NCBI GenBank assembly: GCA_946540705.1
Contig: CAMNJD010000174.1
Location: 1-9,225, forward strand
Reading direction: 5' to 3'
Source: an uncultured Ruminococcus sp.
GTDB lineage: Bacteria > Bacillota > Clostridia > Oscillospirales > Ruminococcaceae
DNA length: 9,225 nucleotides
Positions 1 through 6,114 of the stretch are shown here, piece after piece. A model generated the notes under the pieces. It was given only the letters and a program-made list of their open reading frames with translations, was not told the DNA's origin and ran no database searches. How positions within the stretch are numbered: position 1 is the first letter of the stretch; every line of letters starts with the position of its first letter. A program made the position numbers and the translations under genes.

Positions 1-1
1 A

Positions 2-805
2 GCGCTGTCCTCCCCGACAATGGATATTGACGGAAAGAATATCACACCGCAGAATATGACATTGACAGTCCGGAATGTGGATTTTTCGTATGATACAAAA
101 AAGATCATTGATGATGTATCATTTGATATTCCGGAAAAAACAACGGCTGCATTTGTCGGGCCGTCCGGCGGCGGAAAAACAACGGTTACACAGCTTTTGG
201 CACGGTTCTGGGATATTGACAAGGGGCAGATTCTCCTCGGCGGAACGGATATCCGCGAATACAGCTATGACAGCCTGATGCAGAATTTTGCATTTGTGTT
301 TCAGAATGTCTATCTGTTCAATGATACGATCGAGAACAATATCCGCTTCGGAAAGCCGGATGCAAGCAGAGATGATGTTATCAAAGCAGCAAAGGCCGCC
401 TGCTGCCATGAATTCATCACAGCGCTGCCAAACGGATATGATACAGTGATCGGCGAAGGCGGAGCCAGTCTGTCTGGCGGTGAGCGTCAGCGCATTTCCA
501 TTGCAAGGGCGATTATGAAAAATGCACCGATCATTATTCTGGACGAAGCGACTGCCAATGTTGATCCGGAAAATGAAAATCTTCTGATGCAGGCAGTCGC
601 ATCACTGACGAAAGAAAAGACGGTCATTATGATCGCACACCGGCTGAAAACTGTGGGAAATGCAAATCAGATCTTCGTGATTGACCGCGGAAAAATTGTG
701 CAGCACGGTAAACATCACGAGTTGATGAATGAGGACGGGATTTACAGACGCTTCATCGGTGAAAGAAAGGCAGCGGCAGGCTGGAAAATTGGCAGCGGTG
801 CCTAA
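2..805 (+). CDS. ABC exporter, ATP-binding domain (5'-truncated by window)
   Basis: This is the nucleotide-binding domain of an ABC exporter, probably the C-terminal half of a permease-ATPase fusion that exports a drug, peptide or lipid across the cytoplasmic membrane using ATP. The frame is open from position 2, before the first ATG at 20, and the residues before that ATG read like the linker after a membrane domain, so the true start lies outside the window. Visible motifs in order are Walker A GPSGGGKT (158-181), a Q-loop in FVFQNVYLF (about 293-319), the ABC signature LSGGERQR (470-493), Walker B IIILDEAT with the catalytic Glu at 545-547, and the H-loop His in AHRL (638-640). All ATPase residues are present, so this half looks functional. 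No terminator is evident after the stop. The substrate cannot be told from this domain. If the mobile element extends to the left, this gene would be cargo. Confidence 0.93.
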   Translation, partial: ALSSPTMDIDGKNITPQNMTLTVRNVDFSYDTKKIIDDVSFDIPEKTTAAFVGPSGGGKTTVTQLLARFWDIDKGQILLGGTDIREYSYDSLMQNFAFVFQNVYLFNDTIENNIRFGKPDASRDDVIKAAKAACCHEFITALPNGYDTVIGEGGASLSGGERQRISIARAIMKNAPIIILDEATANVDPENENLLMQAVASLTKEKTVIMIAHRLKTVGNANQIFVIDRGKIVQHGKHHELMNEDGIYRRFIGERKAAAGWKIGSGA

Positions 806-908
806 TATCGCATATATTAATAACCGCCTGTATCAATCATAGCAACTCGTCCTTTCAGTAAAATATCGTGTTTCCAAACTAATATAGCTTGCTGCATCGT
901 TCTTTACA

Positions 909-1205
909 ATGTTTCCGAAAAATCCTCTTTATTACAACTATTCTAATCCGGCTAGTTTTCGGGAACGGGAATATATTCTTTCTCTGTGCAAATCTACAAA
1001 ATATTTCAAGATGTTTTCAAGAGTTAAAAAGTGGAAAAGTCGAAAAAGCTAGCTGATTTGCCAACTTTTCGCTGGAAATGATACCGTTCATGAATTGTAT
1101 GACGGAAAAGCGATGGATAATAGTGCTTTACAAGCAGGGCATAAGTATGCTATAATTCAAAATAACAGCATACCGGATTTGGCATTGTCGCCGCTATATC
1201 AGTGA
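909..1205 (+). pseudogene. Reading frame interrupted by one in-frame TAG
   Basis: One frame reads from ATG 909 for 47 codons to TAG (1050-1052), then continues in the same frame for 50 more codons to TGA (1203-1205). The first part is rich in Tyr, Lys, Arg and Ser (it includes YYNYSNPASFRERE). The second includes AGNDTVHELYDGK and HKYAIIQNNSIPDLALS, which looks protein-like. There is no Shine-Dalgarno sequence before ATG 909. I do not recognise a family. It may be the relic of a small gene lying upstream of the peptidase gene, ending 19 bases before that gene's start, or a chance open frame. A good promoter (1127-1156) lies inside the second half, which argues against an active gene. The rest of 806-1224 shows no other gene. 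Confidence 0.3.
1127..1156 (+). promoter_or_regulatory. Sigma-A type promoter with extended -10
   Basis: A -35 box TTTACA (1127-1132) is separated by 18 bases from a perfect TATAAT (1151-1156). The -10 is preceded by TGC, giving an extended -10 (TGCTATAAT). Transcription would begin near 1163, about 60 bases before the peptidase/HTH gene at 1225, and this is the only clear promoter in the gap after the ABC exporter gene. Confidence 0.7.
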
Positions 1206-1224
1206 TTCGCAAAGGAGGGCATAT

Positions 1225-3150
1225 ATGGTTCAGTTTATCAACAGAGGTGCTGTGATTACAGTACCGGATATACTCCGCCCCGGAGAATATATGCAGTTTC
1301 GGAATCCTGAATGGGACGAGATGCCGGAAATCATTTCATTCACCGAATTTCTGCGCTGGAATTATACTGTGGAATATGGCAGTTTTCTCCGAAATGCCCA
1401 TTCCTTTGGGCAACTTCCTCTGTGCTACGGTATTCCGGATACTGCCGAAATCGAGAATGTAACGATTGTTGACGCTGAATATGACCGGATTGACTGCTTT
1501 TCGGTTCACATGAATGTCATCTGTGAAGTGGTCTTTGCGCATGGCGACAGTATTCTGAATCAGCGCTATCTTGTTCATGGCATCTACCGTCAAAACGATG
1601 CTTCGGATTTCTTTCTGGACGTTGAACGATATGACGGTCAGTATATCCGCTGCCGCCGTCGAATGGATAAGTATCTGGTTCCTGTGCTTCGTAAGTGGGA
1701 ATATGATCGGATTGCGCAGCAGATTATGGAAACATACTATCCTGATGCTTTGAAAGCATCCTGTATAGTTGACGGTTTCTGTCTTGCCAAAGCAATGGGT
1801 TATCAGGTGCAGTATGCCCGTTTGTCCCGGAACAACAGCGTGAAATCAAAGATCATTCCCGATCACAGAACAGTTACCGTATACGACAAACAAGGAGAAA
1901 AACAGCAGCTTGATGTCGGGGACAGAACGATTCTCGTAGATGAATCACTGAAAGGAAAAGACGATGAGCATAATGCAATCATCCATGAATGCGTCCATGC
2001 TTATCTGCACAATCTGTTCTATGAGCTGCAAAGCTATTATCGCCGGATCATCGGCAGGAATGCACCGGAATTTTCTGATTACTTCTATTCAACTGTGCAA
2101 AAGCGCTGCCTGCATTGGATGGAAACACAGGCGAATACCATTGCACGGCATATTCAGATGCCAAAGGATGATGTCATTGACGCCGTCATTGACTATCTCG
2201 GAAATATTGCCGGTGAACCGGATTGGAATGATTACAGAAATCTGATTGACCATATCAAACGGAAATTCGGCGTGTCCAGATATGCTGCGAAAAAGCGTAT
2301 TTATGAACTTGGATGGAAAGAAGTCCGCGGTGTTTATGTGTATAATGTATCGCATTATGTCGATGATTATGATGTGGATGACAGTATCTCTGACGATCAC
2401 ACCTACACGCTGTCTCTGCGGCATATCTCCGAAATATACGGCGAATCCGAAGAATTTGCCGCAATCATCCATTCTCGCAGATTCGTCTATCTGGACGGTC
2501 ATGTTGTGCGAAACAATGACCGTTTTATCAGCAGACAGAACGGCATTGCATTCCGACTGACGGAATATGCGCGGCATAACATGGCGGAAAGCTGCTTGCT
2601 TTTCAAGCGAGTATACAGTGAATTCGATTATTCCTTCACCTACGGCGAGCTGCATAAGGACGAGCTGACACCGATCACACCGGAAAGCCGGGAATTGACA
2701 GACGAGAGCAGAAAAAAGCTGCGTATGGCAATCTATGAAATCATGGATGAAAGCGGAAAACTAGAAGAAACTCCGACCGTATCCCCTTTCGGGCAGGCGG
2801 TAATTTTTCACATGAAGCGCTGCGGGTTGACCGAAGATCAGGTTGCAGACCGAAGCGGCATGGGCGTTGATACGGTTGCAAAAATGCGGAAAGGGAAAAA
2901 GGTTAAACTTGAAACCGTCCTGGCATTTTGCGTTGCTTTGGAGCTGGAAGAAGCCTTCCGTATTGACCTGATGCAGAAAGCGGACGTTCACTTTAATCCG
3001 CAGAATCCGGCGCATAAAATGTATATGACGATTCTCGACTTGCTGCCGCACGCGAATGTGTTTCAGATCAATCAATTTCTCAGAGACGAAGGCTTTACGC
3101 CGTGGACGCAGGAACGTGAGCAGAAAAAGAGATATGCAAAAGCAATCTGA
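1225..3150 (+). CDS. ImmA/IrrE-type metallopeptidase with C-terminal XRE-like HTH
   Basis: This 641-residue protein is predicted to be a zinc metallopeptidase fused to a DNA-binding domain. The centre carries the HExxH motif in IIHECVHAYLHNLF (H254, E255, H258). A second motif, METQANTIARHIQMP, with Glu at 300, fits the downstream Glu-Ala-Asn helix of the ImmA/IrrE (COG2856) family that supplies the third zinc ligand. Near the C-terminus, residues about 534-575 (GLTEDQVADRSGMGVDTVAK) read as an XRE/Cro helix-turn-helix. The N-terminal 230 residues and the stretch between the two domains are not recognised. Known family members are often 150-250 residues and cleave a separate repressor encoded beside them, so this length and fusion are unusual. 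The start is fixed by AAAGGAGGG (1211-1219), five bases before ATG. It has its own promoter and terminator. A role in relieving repression of the element is inference. Confidence 0.85.
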   Translation: MVQFINRGAVITVPDILRPGEYMQFRNPEWDEMPEIISFTEFLRWNYTVEYGSFLRNAHSFGQLPLCYGIPDTAEIENVTIVDAEYDRIDCFSVHMNVICEVVFAHGDSILNQRYLVHGIYRQNDASDFFLDVERYDGQYIRCRRRMDKYLVPVLRKWEYDRIAQQIMETYYPDALKASCIVDGFCLAKAMGYQVQYARLSRNNSVKSKIIPDHRTVTVYDKQGEKQQLDVGDRTILVDESLKGKDDEHNAIIHECVHAYLHNLFYELQSYYRRIIGRNAPEFSDYFYSTVQKRCLHWMETQANTIARHIQMPKDDVIDAVIDYLGNIAGEPDWNDYRNLIDHIKRKFGVSRYAAKKRIYELGWKEVRGVYVYNVSHYVDDYDVDDSISDDHTYTLSLRHISEIYGESEEFAAIIHSRRFVYLDGHVVRNNDRFISRQNGIAFRLTEYARHNMAESCLLFKRVYSEFDYSFTYGELHKDELTPITPESRELTDESRKKLRMAIYEIMDESGKLEETPTVSPFGQAVIFHMKRCGLTEDQVADRSGMGVDTVAKMRKGKKVKLETVLAFCVALELEEAFRIDLMQKADVHFNPQNPAHKMYMTILDLLPHANVFQINQFLRDEGFTPWTQEREQKKRYAKAI

Positions 3151-3225
3151 TTTTTCGCAACAGACTGAAAAGCAGCAATCACAATACGCATACCTGTCAA
3201 ATTGAAAGAATCACGCAATAACGCA

Positions 3226-3258
3226 AAAGCCCGCTGAATCGTGCAGTCAGCGGGCTTT
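3226..3258 (+). terminator. Rho-independent terminator after the peptidase/HTH gene
   Basis: A perfect 12-base-pair stem, AAAGCCCGCTGA (3226-3237) with TCAGCGGGCTTT (3247-3258), encloses a 9-base loop. It is followed by a T-rich tract with short interruptions (3259 to about 3280). It lies about 75 bases after the stop of the upstream gene and should separate it from the leader RNA that follows. Confidence 0.88.
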
Positions 3259-3299
3259 GTTCTGTTCTTTATTATCTTTTTTGTTATTCTGCAAGGAAA

Positions 3300-3320
3300 G
3301 CCCCGAATAAAAATCGGGGC
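3300..3320 (+). terminator. Second, weaker hairpin terminator, possibly bidirectional
   Basis: GCCCCGA (3300-3306) pairs with TCGGGGC (3314-3320) around a 7-base A-rich loop. Short T runs follow on the plus strand and the loop gives T runs on the minus strand. It sits 41 bases after the strong terminator and may be a backup. A further copy of GCCCCGA followed by six T (3442-3454) could instead pair with the same right arm across about 120 bases. Confidence 0.45.
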
Positions 3321-3479
3321 ATTTTCGCGTTTTGTAACAGCTTAGAAACAGATTATCTATAATATATCCATATAATTTGTGCATGGTGCTTTGCGAAAAT
3401 GTGCTGCACGATACGAAAATATTATTACTGCACAAAAAACAGCCCCGATTTTTTATCTATGTTTTTCCGAAATATTATA

Positions 3480-3488
3480 TGCTATGAT
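3480..3488 (+). promoter_or_regulatory. Candidate extended -10 promoter for the sigma-gene leader
   Basis: TGCTATGAT (3480-3488) is an extended -10 with one mismatch to TATAAT. The -35 region about 17 bases upstream is only T-rich (near 3460-3466), so the extended -10 carries the case. Transcription would start at about 3495, exactly where the first hairpin of the leader begins. The stretch between 3321 and 3479 is AT-rich and holds other weak TATAAT matches (3358-3363, 3371-3376) without well-spaced -35 boxes. No gene was seen there. Confidence 0.4.
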
Positions 3489-3495
3489 AAAGTCA

Positions 3496-3765
3496 CGGTC
3501 AGGGAAACAAACTGACCGAAAAACGAATATCAGCCCAGAGTGTACATAGAGGGCAAAGGATATTTCATACAGCAAACGGCACCGGCAAGGTGTCGGTACT
3601 GAACTGCTGTTATGTGGGATAGCCTGCGTTCTGTGTGCGCTCTATTTTTGGCTTCCCGTATCCTTGTCTCTCGGAAAGGGGAAGCGTATGCGTAGTATCA
3701 ATGCGCTACGGCCTCCATAGCGTAGATGTTGCAAGCATGACGAAACATCAATGATATTATGGAGG
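3496..3765 (+). ncRNA. Structured 5' leader RNA of the sigma-like gene
   Basis: About 270 bases before the small sigma-like gene can fold into ordered helices. First hairpin: CGGTCAG (3496-3502) with CTGACCG (3512-3518). Long arm, outer stem: AGAGTGTACA (3537-3546) with TGTGCGCTCT (3634-3643), including two G-U pairs. Next, CATACAGCA (3566-3574) with TGCTGTTATG (3605-3614), one bulge. Apical hairpin: GGCACC (3578-3583) with GGTGTC (3589-3594) and loop GGCAA. Then GCTTCCC (3651-3657) with GGGAAGC (3679-3685), and last the ribosome-site switch at 3691-3765. The G-U pairs and nested order suggest selection on RNA structure. No ATG-started frame with a ribosome binding site was found inside. I do not match it to a named RNA class. 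It is most simply read as a cis-acting leader. Confidence 0.55.
3691..3765 (+). promoter_or_regulatory. Ribosome-site sequestering switch with competing stems
   Basis: CCTCCATA (3712-3719) is exactly complementary to TATGGAGG (3758-3765), which contains the Shine-Dalgarno GGAGG of the gene starting at 3772. Two identical CGTAG copies (3691-3695 and 3721-3725) compete for one CTACG (3706-3710). If the first copy pairs, CCTCCATA is left free to mask the ribosome site. If the second pairs, CCTCCATA lies in the 10-base hairpin loop and the ribosome site is freed. GATGTT (3725-3730) with AACATC (3744-3749) can stack inside the masked form. The pairings are seen directly. Their use as an on/off switch, and its trigger, are inference. 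Confidence 0.5.
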
Positions 3766-3771
3766 TTCAAA

Positions 3772-4278
3772 ATGGAAGCGATCTACAAAATCTATGATCT
3801 GAGAAAGTATTATCCCGATTTCATCGGAGCAAATCCGATTGCCATCGTCAGTAATCTGCCGGAGGCAGAACTGTTGCTGAAATGTCCTGAATTGCAGCAG
3901 AGAGTTCCATTTGTTTATTTCGACAGAGAGAAATGGAAAGCGTTCAGAAAAGCGCAGATTATCTATTGCAAAAACAATGATAAATTTCGCAAGAGAATGC
4001 AATTTCTCGAAGAAAATTATGGATACGAAGAAGGTGTATCGGAATTAGCTGCTGCTGATCTCGATGATGAAGATACCTTGGACATTATTATTAAACGCAT
4101 TTCGGTTGAGCATTTACGAGAAGTGCTTAATATGATTCCAGAAACTCAGTCCAGAAGGATTCTGCTATACTACTCTGGATATACATATGCGGAAATTGCC
4201 CAGACAGAAAATGTTTCTTTTCAGGTTGTTCATCGCTCTATAAAAAAGGCTATGAAAAATATTATTAGAAATTTCTGA
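3772..4278 (+). CDS. Small sigma-70 region 4-like regulator of the mobile element
   Basis: This 168-residue protein resembles the short sigma-like regulators found beside integrase genes in Firmicutes conjugative elements. Residues about 111-164 form a sigma-70 region 4 helix-turn-helix (GYTYAEIAQTENVSFQVVHR, then SIKKAMKNI), which would contact a -35 element or DNA. No sigma region 2 is evident in the N-terminal 110 residues, so it may not be a complete sigma factor. An acidic stretch (AAADLDDEDTLD) precedes the DNA-binding domain. The start at 3772 is chosen because GGAGG (3761-3765) sits six bases before it; an in-frame ATG at 3751 lies upstream of that ribosome site and is unlikely. Translation may be controlled by the upstream leader, whose CCTCCATA can mask GGAGG. 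Its targets are unknown; genes of the element are the natural guess. Confidence 0.82.
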   Translation: MEAIYKIYDLRKYYPDFIGANPIAIVSNLPEAELLLKCPELQQRVPFVYFDREKWKAFRKAQIIYCKNNDKFRKRMQFLEENYGYEEGVSELAAADLDDEDTLDIIIKRISVEHLREVLNMIPETQSRRILLYYSGYTYAEIAQTENVSFQVVHRSIKKAMKNIIRNF

Positions 4279-4704
4279 AAAGGGGGGTGAAAAAAGTGGC
4301 CTCTCATTCCATAATAAGTGAAGGGGCTAATCAGAAGCCTGTTCGAGCACCTTGAAAAATGAATAGCAGCACACAGAGAACTTTTAGTCTGCGGTCGGGG
4401 GAACCTTGACAGCCACGGAATCCATACGCGATGACTACGCACAGCGCGTGAGAGCGATCAATATGGCGATTCGAGATCGGAGCAGCGTCCGAGGGCAATG
4501 AAACGCAGACGATCATGATACTTCTTCCGAGAGGGAGCCCCTCATGTGATCCATGAGTTTGGGAGCTTAGTGCTATGCTGATTGGTTCGCTGCCAATCGA
4601 CCTGTGTGCTCCGTGCTGTGACGGGATGGGATAAATATCACGGCAGAAATCTGAATGCGGCGGCTATCTATATATAGTATGCCGCCGCAGAAAGGAGAAA
4701 TCAA
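4279..4704 (+). other. Long structured or decayed intergenic region
   Basis: No intact gene of normal size is seen between the sigma-like gene and the antirepressor. Directly after the stop, GGGGGG leads into a 22-codon frame from GTG 4287 to TGA 4353-4355 (its start includes VASHSIISEGANQKP). In another frame, 4388-4498 is open for 37 codons and reads protein-like (GGTLTATES and DDYAQRVRAINMAIRD), but it is bounded by stops and has no start. These could be pieces of one short gene broken by frameshifts. The region also folds well: CTCATG (4541-4546) with CATGAG (4552-4557), flanked by CCC and GGG; GATTGG with CCAATC (about 4580-4600), enclosed by GGAGC and GCTCC. A structured RNA, a decayed gene, or one evolved from the other are all possible. 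Confidence 0.4.
4656..4689 (+). repeat. GC-rich hairpin just before the antirepressor ribosome site
   Basis: TGCGGCGGC (4656-4664) and GCCGCCGCA (4681-4689) form a perfect 9-base-pair stem around a 16-base AT-rich loop that contains the palindrome CTATATATAG (4668-4677). It ends four bases before GGAG (4694-4697) of the gene at 4705. There is no T tract, so it is not a normal terminator. It could limit ribosome access, mark an RNA processing site, or be an operator. Confidence 0.55.
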
Positions 4705-5406
4705 ATGGATCATGAGATTCAGTTGTTTCATAACGATGAATTCGGTGAGGTACGAACCGTTATCATTGACGGCGAGCCGTGGTTTGTTGGAAAAGACGTA
4801 GCAATCATTCTTGGATATACAAACCCGTTGAAAGCTATCCGCGACCATGTGTATGAGGAAGATAAAGGGGTGAACGAAATGTTCACCCCCGGAGAAAAAC
4901 AGCGTATTACCGTGATAAATGAATCTGGTGTTTACAGTCTCATTCTTTCAAGTACAATGCCAAACGCCAGAGCATTCAAGCATTGGGTCACTTCTGAAAT
5001 ACTTCCGGCAATCCGCAAGACGGGCAGATATGGCGAGGATGATGCAGCCTACCTGATCAAAAAGTATTTCCCGATTATATCCGATACGCAGAGGGTGTTC
5101 CTGCAAAACGCTCTGACGCAGATCGAAACGATGGGAGCGCTTATTAAAGAGAATCAGCCGAAGGTCGAATTTGCCGATCAGGTTGCGGACAGCAGTACTT
5201 TGATCGACATGAACGCCCTTGCAAAGCTCGCAGAACACAACGGATTCCCGATCGGGCGAAACCGGCTGTTCAAGTGGCTGCGGTTCAAGCGTATTCTCAT
5301 GCCGAGCAATATTCCGTATCAGGAGTATATCGAGCGCGGCTTTTTGAAATCCGCGAATGTACCTACACTGTTCACGGCGAAACGCGGCTTTCCTATAAAA
5401 CGCTAG
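4705..5406 (+). CDS. Phage-type antirepressor, BRO-N plus KilAC (frameshifted C-terminus)
   Basis: The N-terminal ~110 residues are a BRO-N domain: motifs include DGEPWFVGKDVAIILGY, the KGVNEMFTPG region, INESGVYSLI and HWVTSEILPAIRKTGRYG. Family members bind DNA and in phages act as antirepressors. From about residue 165 a KilAC (ANT) domain begins, with LAKLAEHNGFPIGRNRLFKWL. After YIERGF the frame runs into unrelated sequence and stops at 5404-5406, giving 233 residues. Reading one extra base at the T5 run (5341-5345) restores the domain to a stop at 5484-5486, about 260 residues, a typical length. So the KilAC end is lost by an apparent one-base deletion, a sequencing error, or recoding. 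The start is supported by AAAGGAG (4691-4697), seven bases upstream. A perfect inverted repeat, GGGGTGAAC with GTTCACCCC (4867-4889), lies inside the gene. Confidence 0.85.
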   Translation: MDHEIQLFHNDEFGEVRTVIIDGEPWFVGKDVAIILGYTNPLKAIRDHVYEEDKGVNEMFTPGEKQRITVINESGVYSLILSSTMPNARAFKHWVTSEILPAIRKTGRYGEDDAAYLIKKYFPIISDTQRVFLQNALTQIETMGALIKENQPKVEFADQVADSSTLIDMNALAKLAEHNGFPIGRNRLFKWLRFKRILMPSNIPYQEYIERGFLKSANVPTLFTAKRGFPIKR

Positions 5407-5486
5407 TAACCGGAAAGGGACAAATCTATATCATCACAAAACTCCGAAAAGAGTATCTCGATGATGTGATCCCCTCCGAAGTCTGA
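5344..5486 (+). pseudogene. Out-of-frame C-terminal end of the KilAC domain
   Basis: In the frame one base behind the upstream gene, this stretch continues the KilAC domain with IRECTYTVHGETRL, SYKTLVTGKGQIYI and ITKLRKEYLDD, ending at TGA 5484-5486. The match of this peptide to the missing end of the domain is the evidence that the break is at the T5 run 5341-5345. It has no start codon or ribosome site of its own. Confidence 0.75.
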
Positions 5487-5492
5487 TGCTTG

Positions 5493-5527
5493 GTGGTGCA
5501 GCACTGAAAACTGTGGCGCTGCACTAC
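5493..5527 (+). repeat. Hairpin between antirepressor and small Cys-rich gene
   Basis: GTGCAGC (5496-5502) pairs with GCTGCAC (5518-5524). Three more pairs, one a G-U, extend the base to 5493 and 5527, around a 15-base loop. No T run follows, so termination is doubtful. The following TATATAGATAG (5530-5540) is the reverse complement of 4664-4674 in the hairpin before the antirepressor gene. Confidence 0.45.
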
Positions 5528-5548
5528 ACTATATAGATAGGCGGTGCC

Positions 5549-5716
5549 ATGAAGAAAAACGCGAAAAATCGAAAATGGGTTTATCACGGAAAGCGCATTG
5601 AGCGCGTTCCGGACCTTCTCCGTACTATTCCCGTCAGATGCAGACGCTGTGTCTGGCGCAGCAACAAGTACGTTGCTTTCTGCGAGAGAGTAGTGTGTAT
5701 TTACGATAGGAAGTGA
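5549..5716 (+). CDS. Small basic Cys-rich protein, possible zinc ribbon
   Basis: This 55-residue frame starts at ATG 5549 and stops at TGA 5714-5716. It is very basic (many Lys and Arg) and carries four cysteines in a C-x2-C, then C-x4-C arrangement (RCRRCVW and later FCERVVC), ten residues apart, which could bind a metal ion. The ribosome site is weak (GGCGG close to the start), which lowers confidence. Its end overlaps the ribosome site of the next gene (AGGAAG, 5708-5713), so the two are probably translated together. I do not recognise a family. Small proteins of this kind are common near the integrase end of Firmicutes elements. DNA binding or partner binding would be inference from charge and cysteines only. 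Confidence 0.55.
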   Translation: MKKNAKNRKWVYHGKRIERVPDLLRTIPVRCRRCVWRSNKYVAFCERVVCIYDRK

Positions 5717-5721
5717 TCAAT

Positions 5722-5958
5722 ATGAGCACGGCAAAGAAGCGAACAAAATCAATATCGGTTTCAGTTATCATCTGGAGCAATATTACACGGCAGCAGTATT
5801 TGCTTGGATTAACCGACAAAGACCTCTGCGAGATTCTTAGTATCACACCAAGAACATTATATAATTATCGTCAGGACCCTTCCGCCCTCACCATGAAACA
5901 GTTACAGCTTGTGCTTGACAAAATGGGCGTTGAAATGGAAGCGCTGCTGCTTGCTTAG
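5722..5958 (+). CDS. Small helix-turn-helix protein (XRE/Cro- or excisionase-like role)
   Basis: This 78-residue protein has a basic N-terminus (MSTAKKRTK) and a helix-turn-helix at about residues 30-52 (GLTDKDLCEILSITPRTLYN), followed by a second helical part (MKQLQLVLDKMGVEMEALL) as in short Cro-like regulators. ATG 5722 is chosen because AGGAAG (5708-5713) sits eight bases before it; a GTG at 5713 would overlap that site. It follows the Cys-rich gene by five bases and precedes the integrase promoter, the position often held by a directionality factor or integrase regulator. It lacks the wing typical of Tn916-type Xis, so a repressor or activator role is about as likely as excisionase. A gene-free stretch of about 80 bases follows before the integrase promoter. 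Confidence 0.72.
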   Translation: MSTAKKRTKSISVSVIIWSNITRQQYLLGLTDKDLCEILSITPRTLYNYRQDPSALTMKQLQLVLDKMGVEMEALLLA

Positions 5959-6041
5959 ACAGTAGTCCCGGCAATACGTCGAATACAGACATAGCTCAAA
6001 GACTTGTATTAGCTTTAAATCACAAAAGTGAGAAAAGCCCC

Positions 6042-6070
6042 TTTACAAATTAGATGAAAAGGTATATACT
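6042..6070 (+). promoter_or_regulatory. Promoter of the integrase gene
   Basis: TTTACA (6042-6047) and TATACT (6065-6070) are spaced by exactly 17 bases. Transcription would start near 6077, leaving about 38 bases of leader. The leader contains the ribosome site AAAAGGAG (6101-6108), six bases before the integrase ATG. The integrase can thus be expressed apart from the upstream genes. Confidence 0.75.
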
Positions 6071-6114
6071 ATCAGAGAGGGCTGTAGTGTATGCCTTGAA
6101 AAAAGGAGTATACT

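Noticed and set aside
2089..2655. Minus-strand frame of 188 codons
   Set aside because: It lies wholly inside the 641-residue peptidase/HTH gene, has no ribosome site, and shows no domain. It is a shadow of the real frame.
3247..3435. Minus-strand frame of 62 codons
   Set aside because: It covers two terminator hairpins and AT-rich spacer and has no recognisable motif or ribosome site.
3751..3774. Earlier ATG at 3751 as start of the sigma-like gene
   Set aside because: The ribosome site GGAGG (3761-3765) lies after it and six bases before ATG 3772, so the later start is favoured.
4406..4411. TTGACA as a -35 box for the antirepressor gene
   Set aside because: No -10-like sequence is found 16-18 bases downstream.
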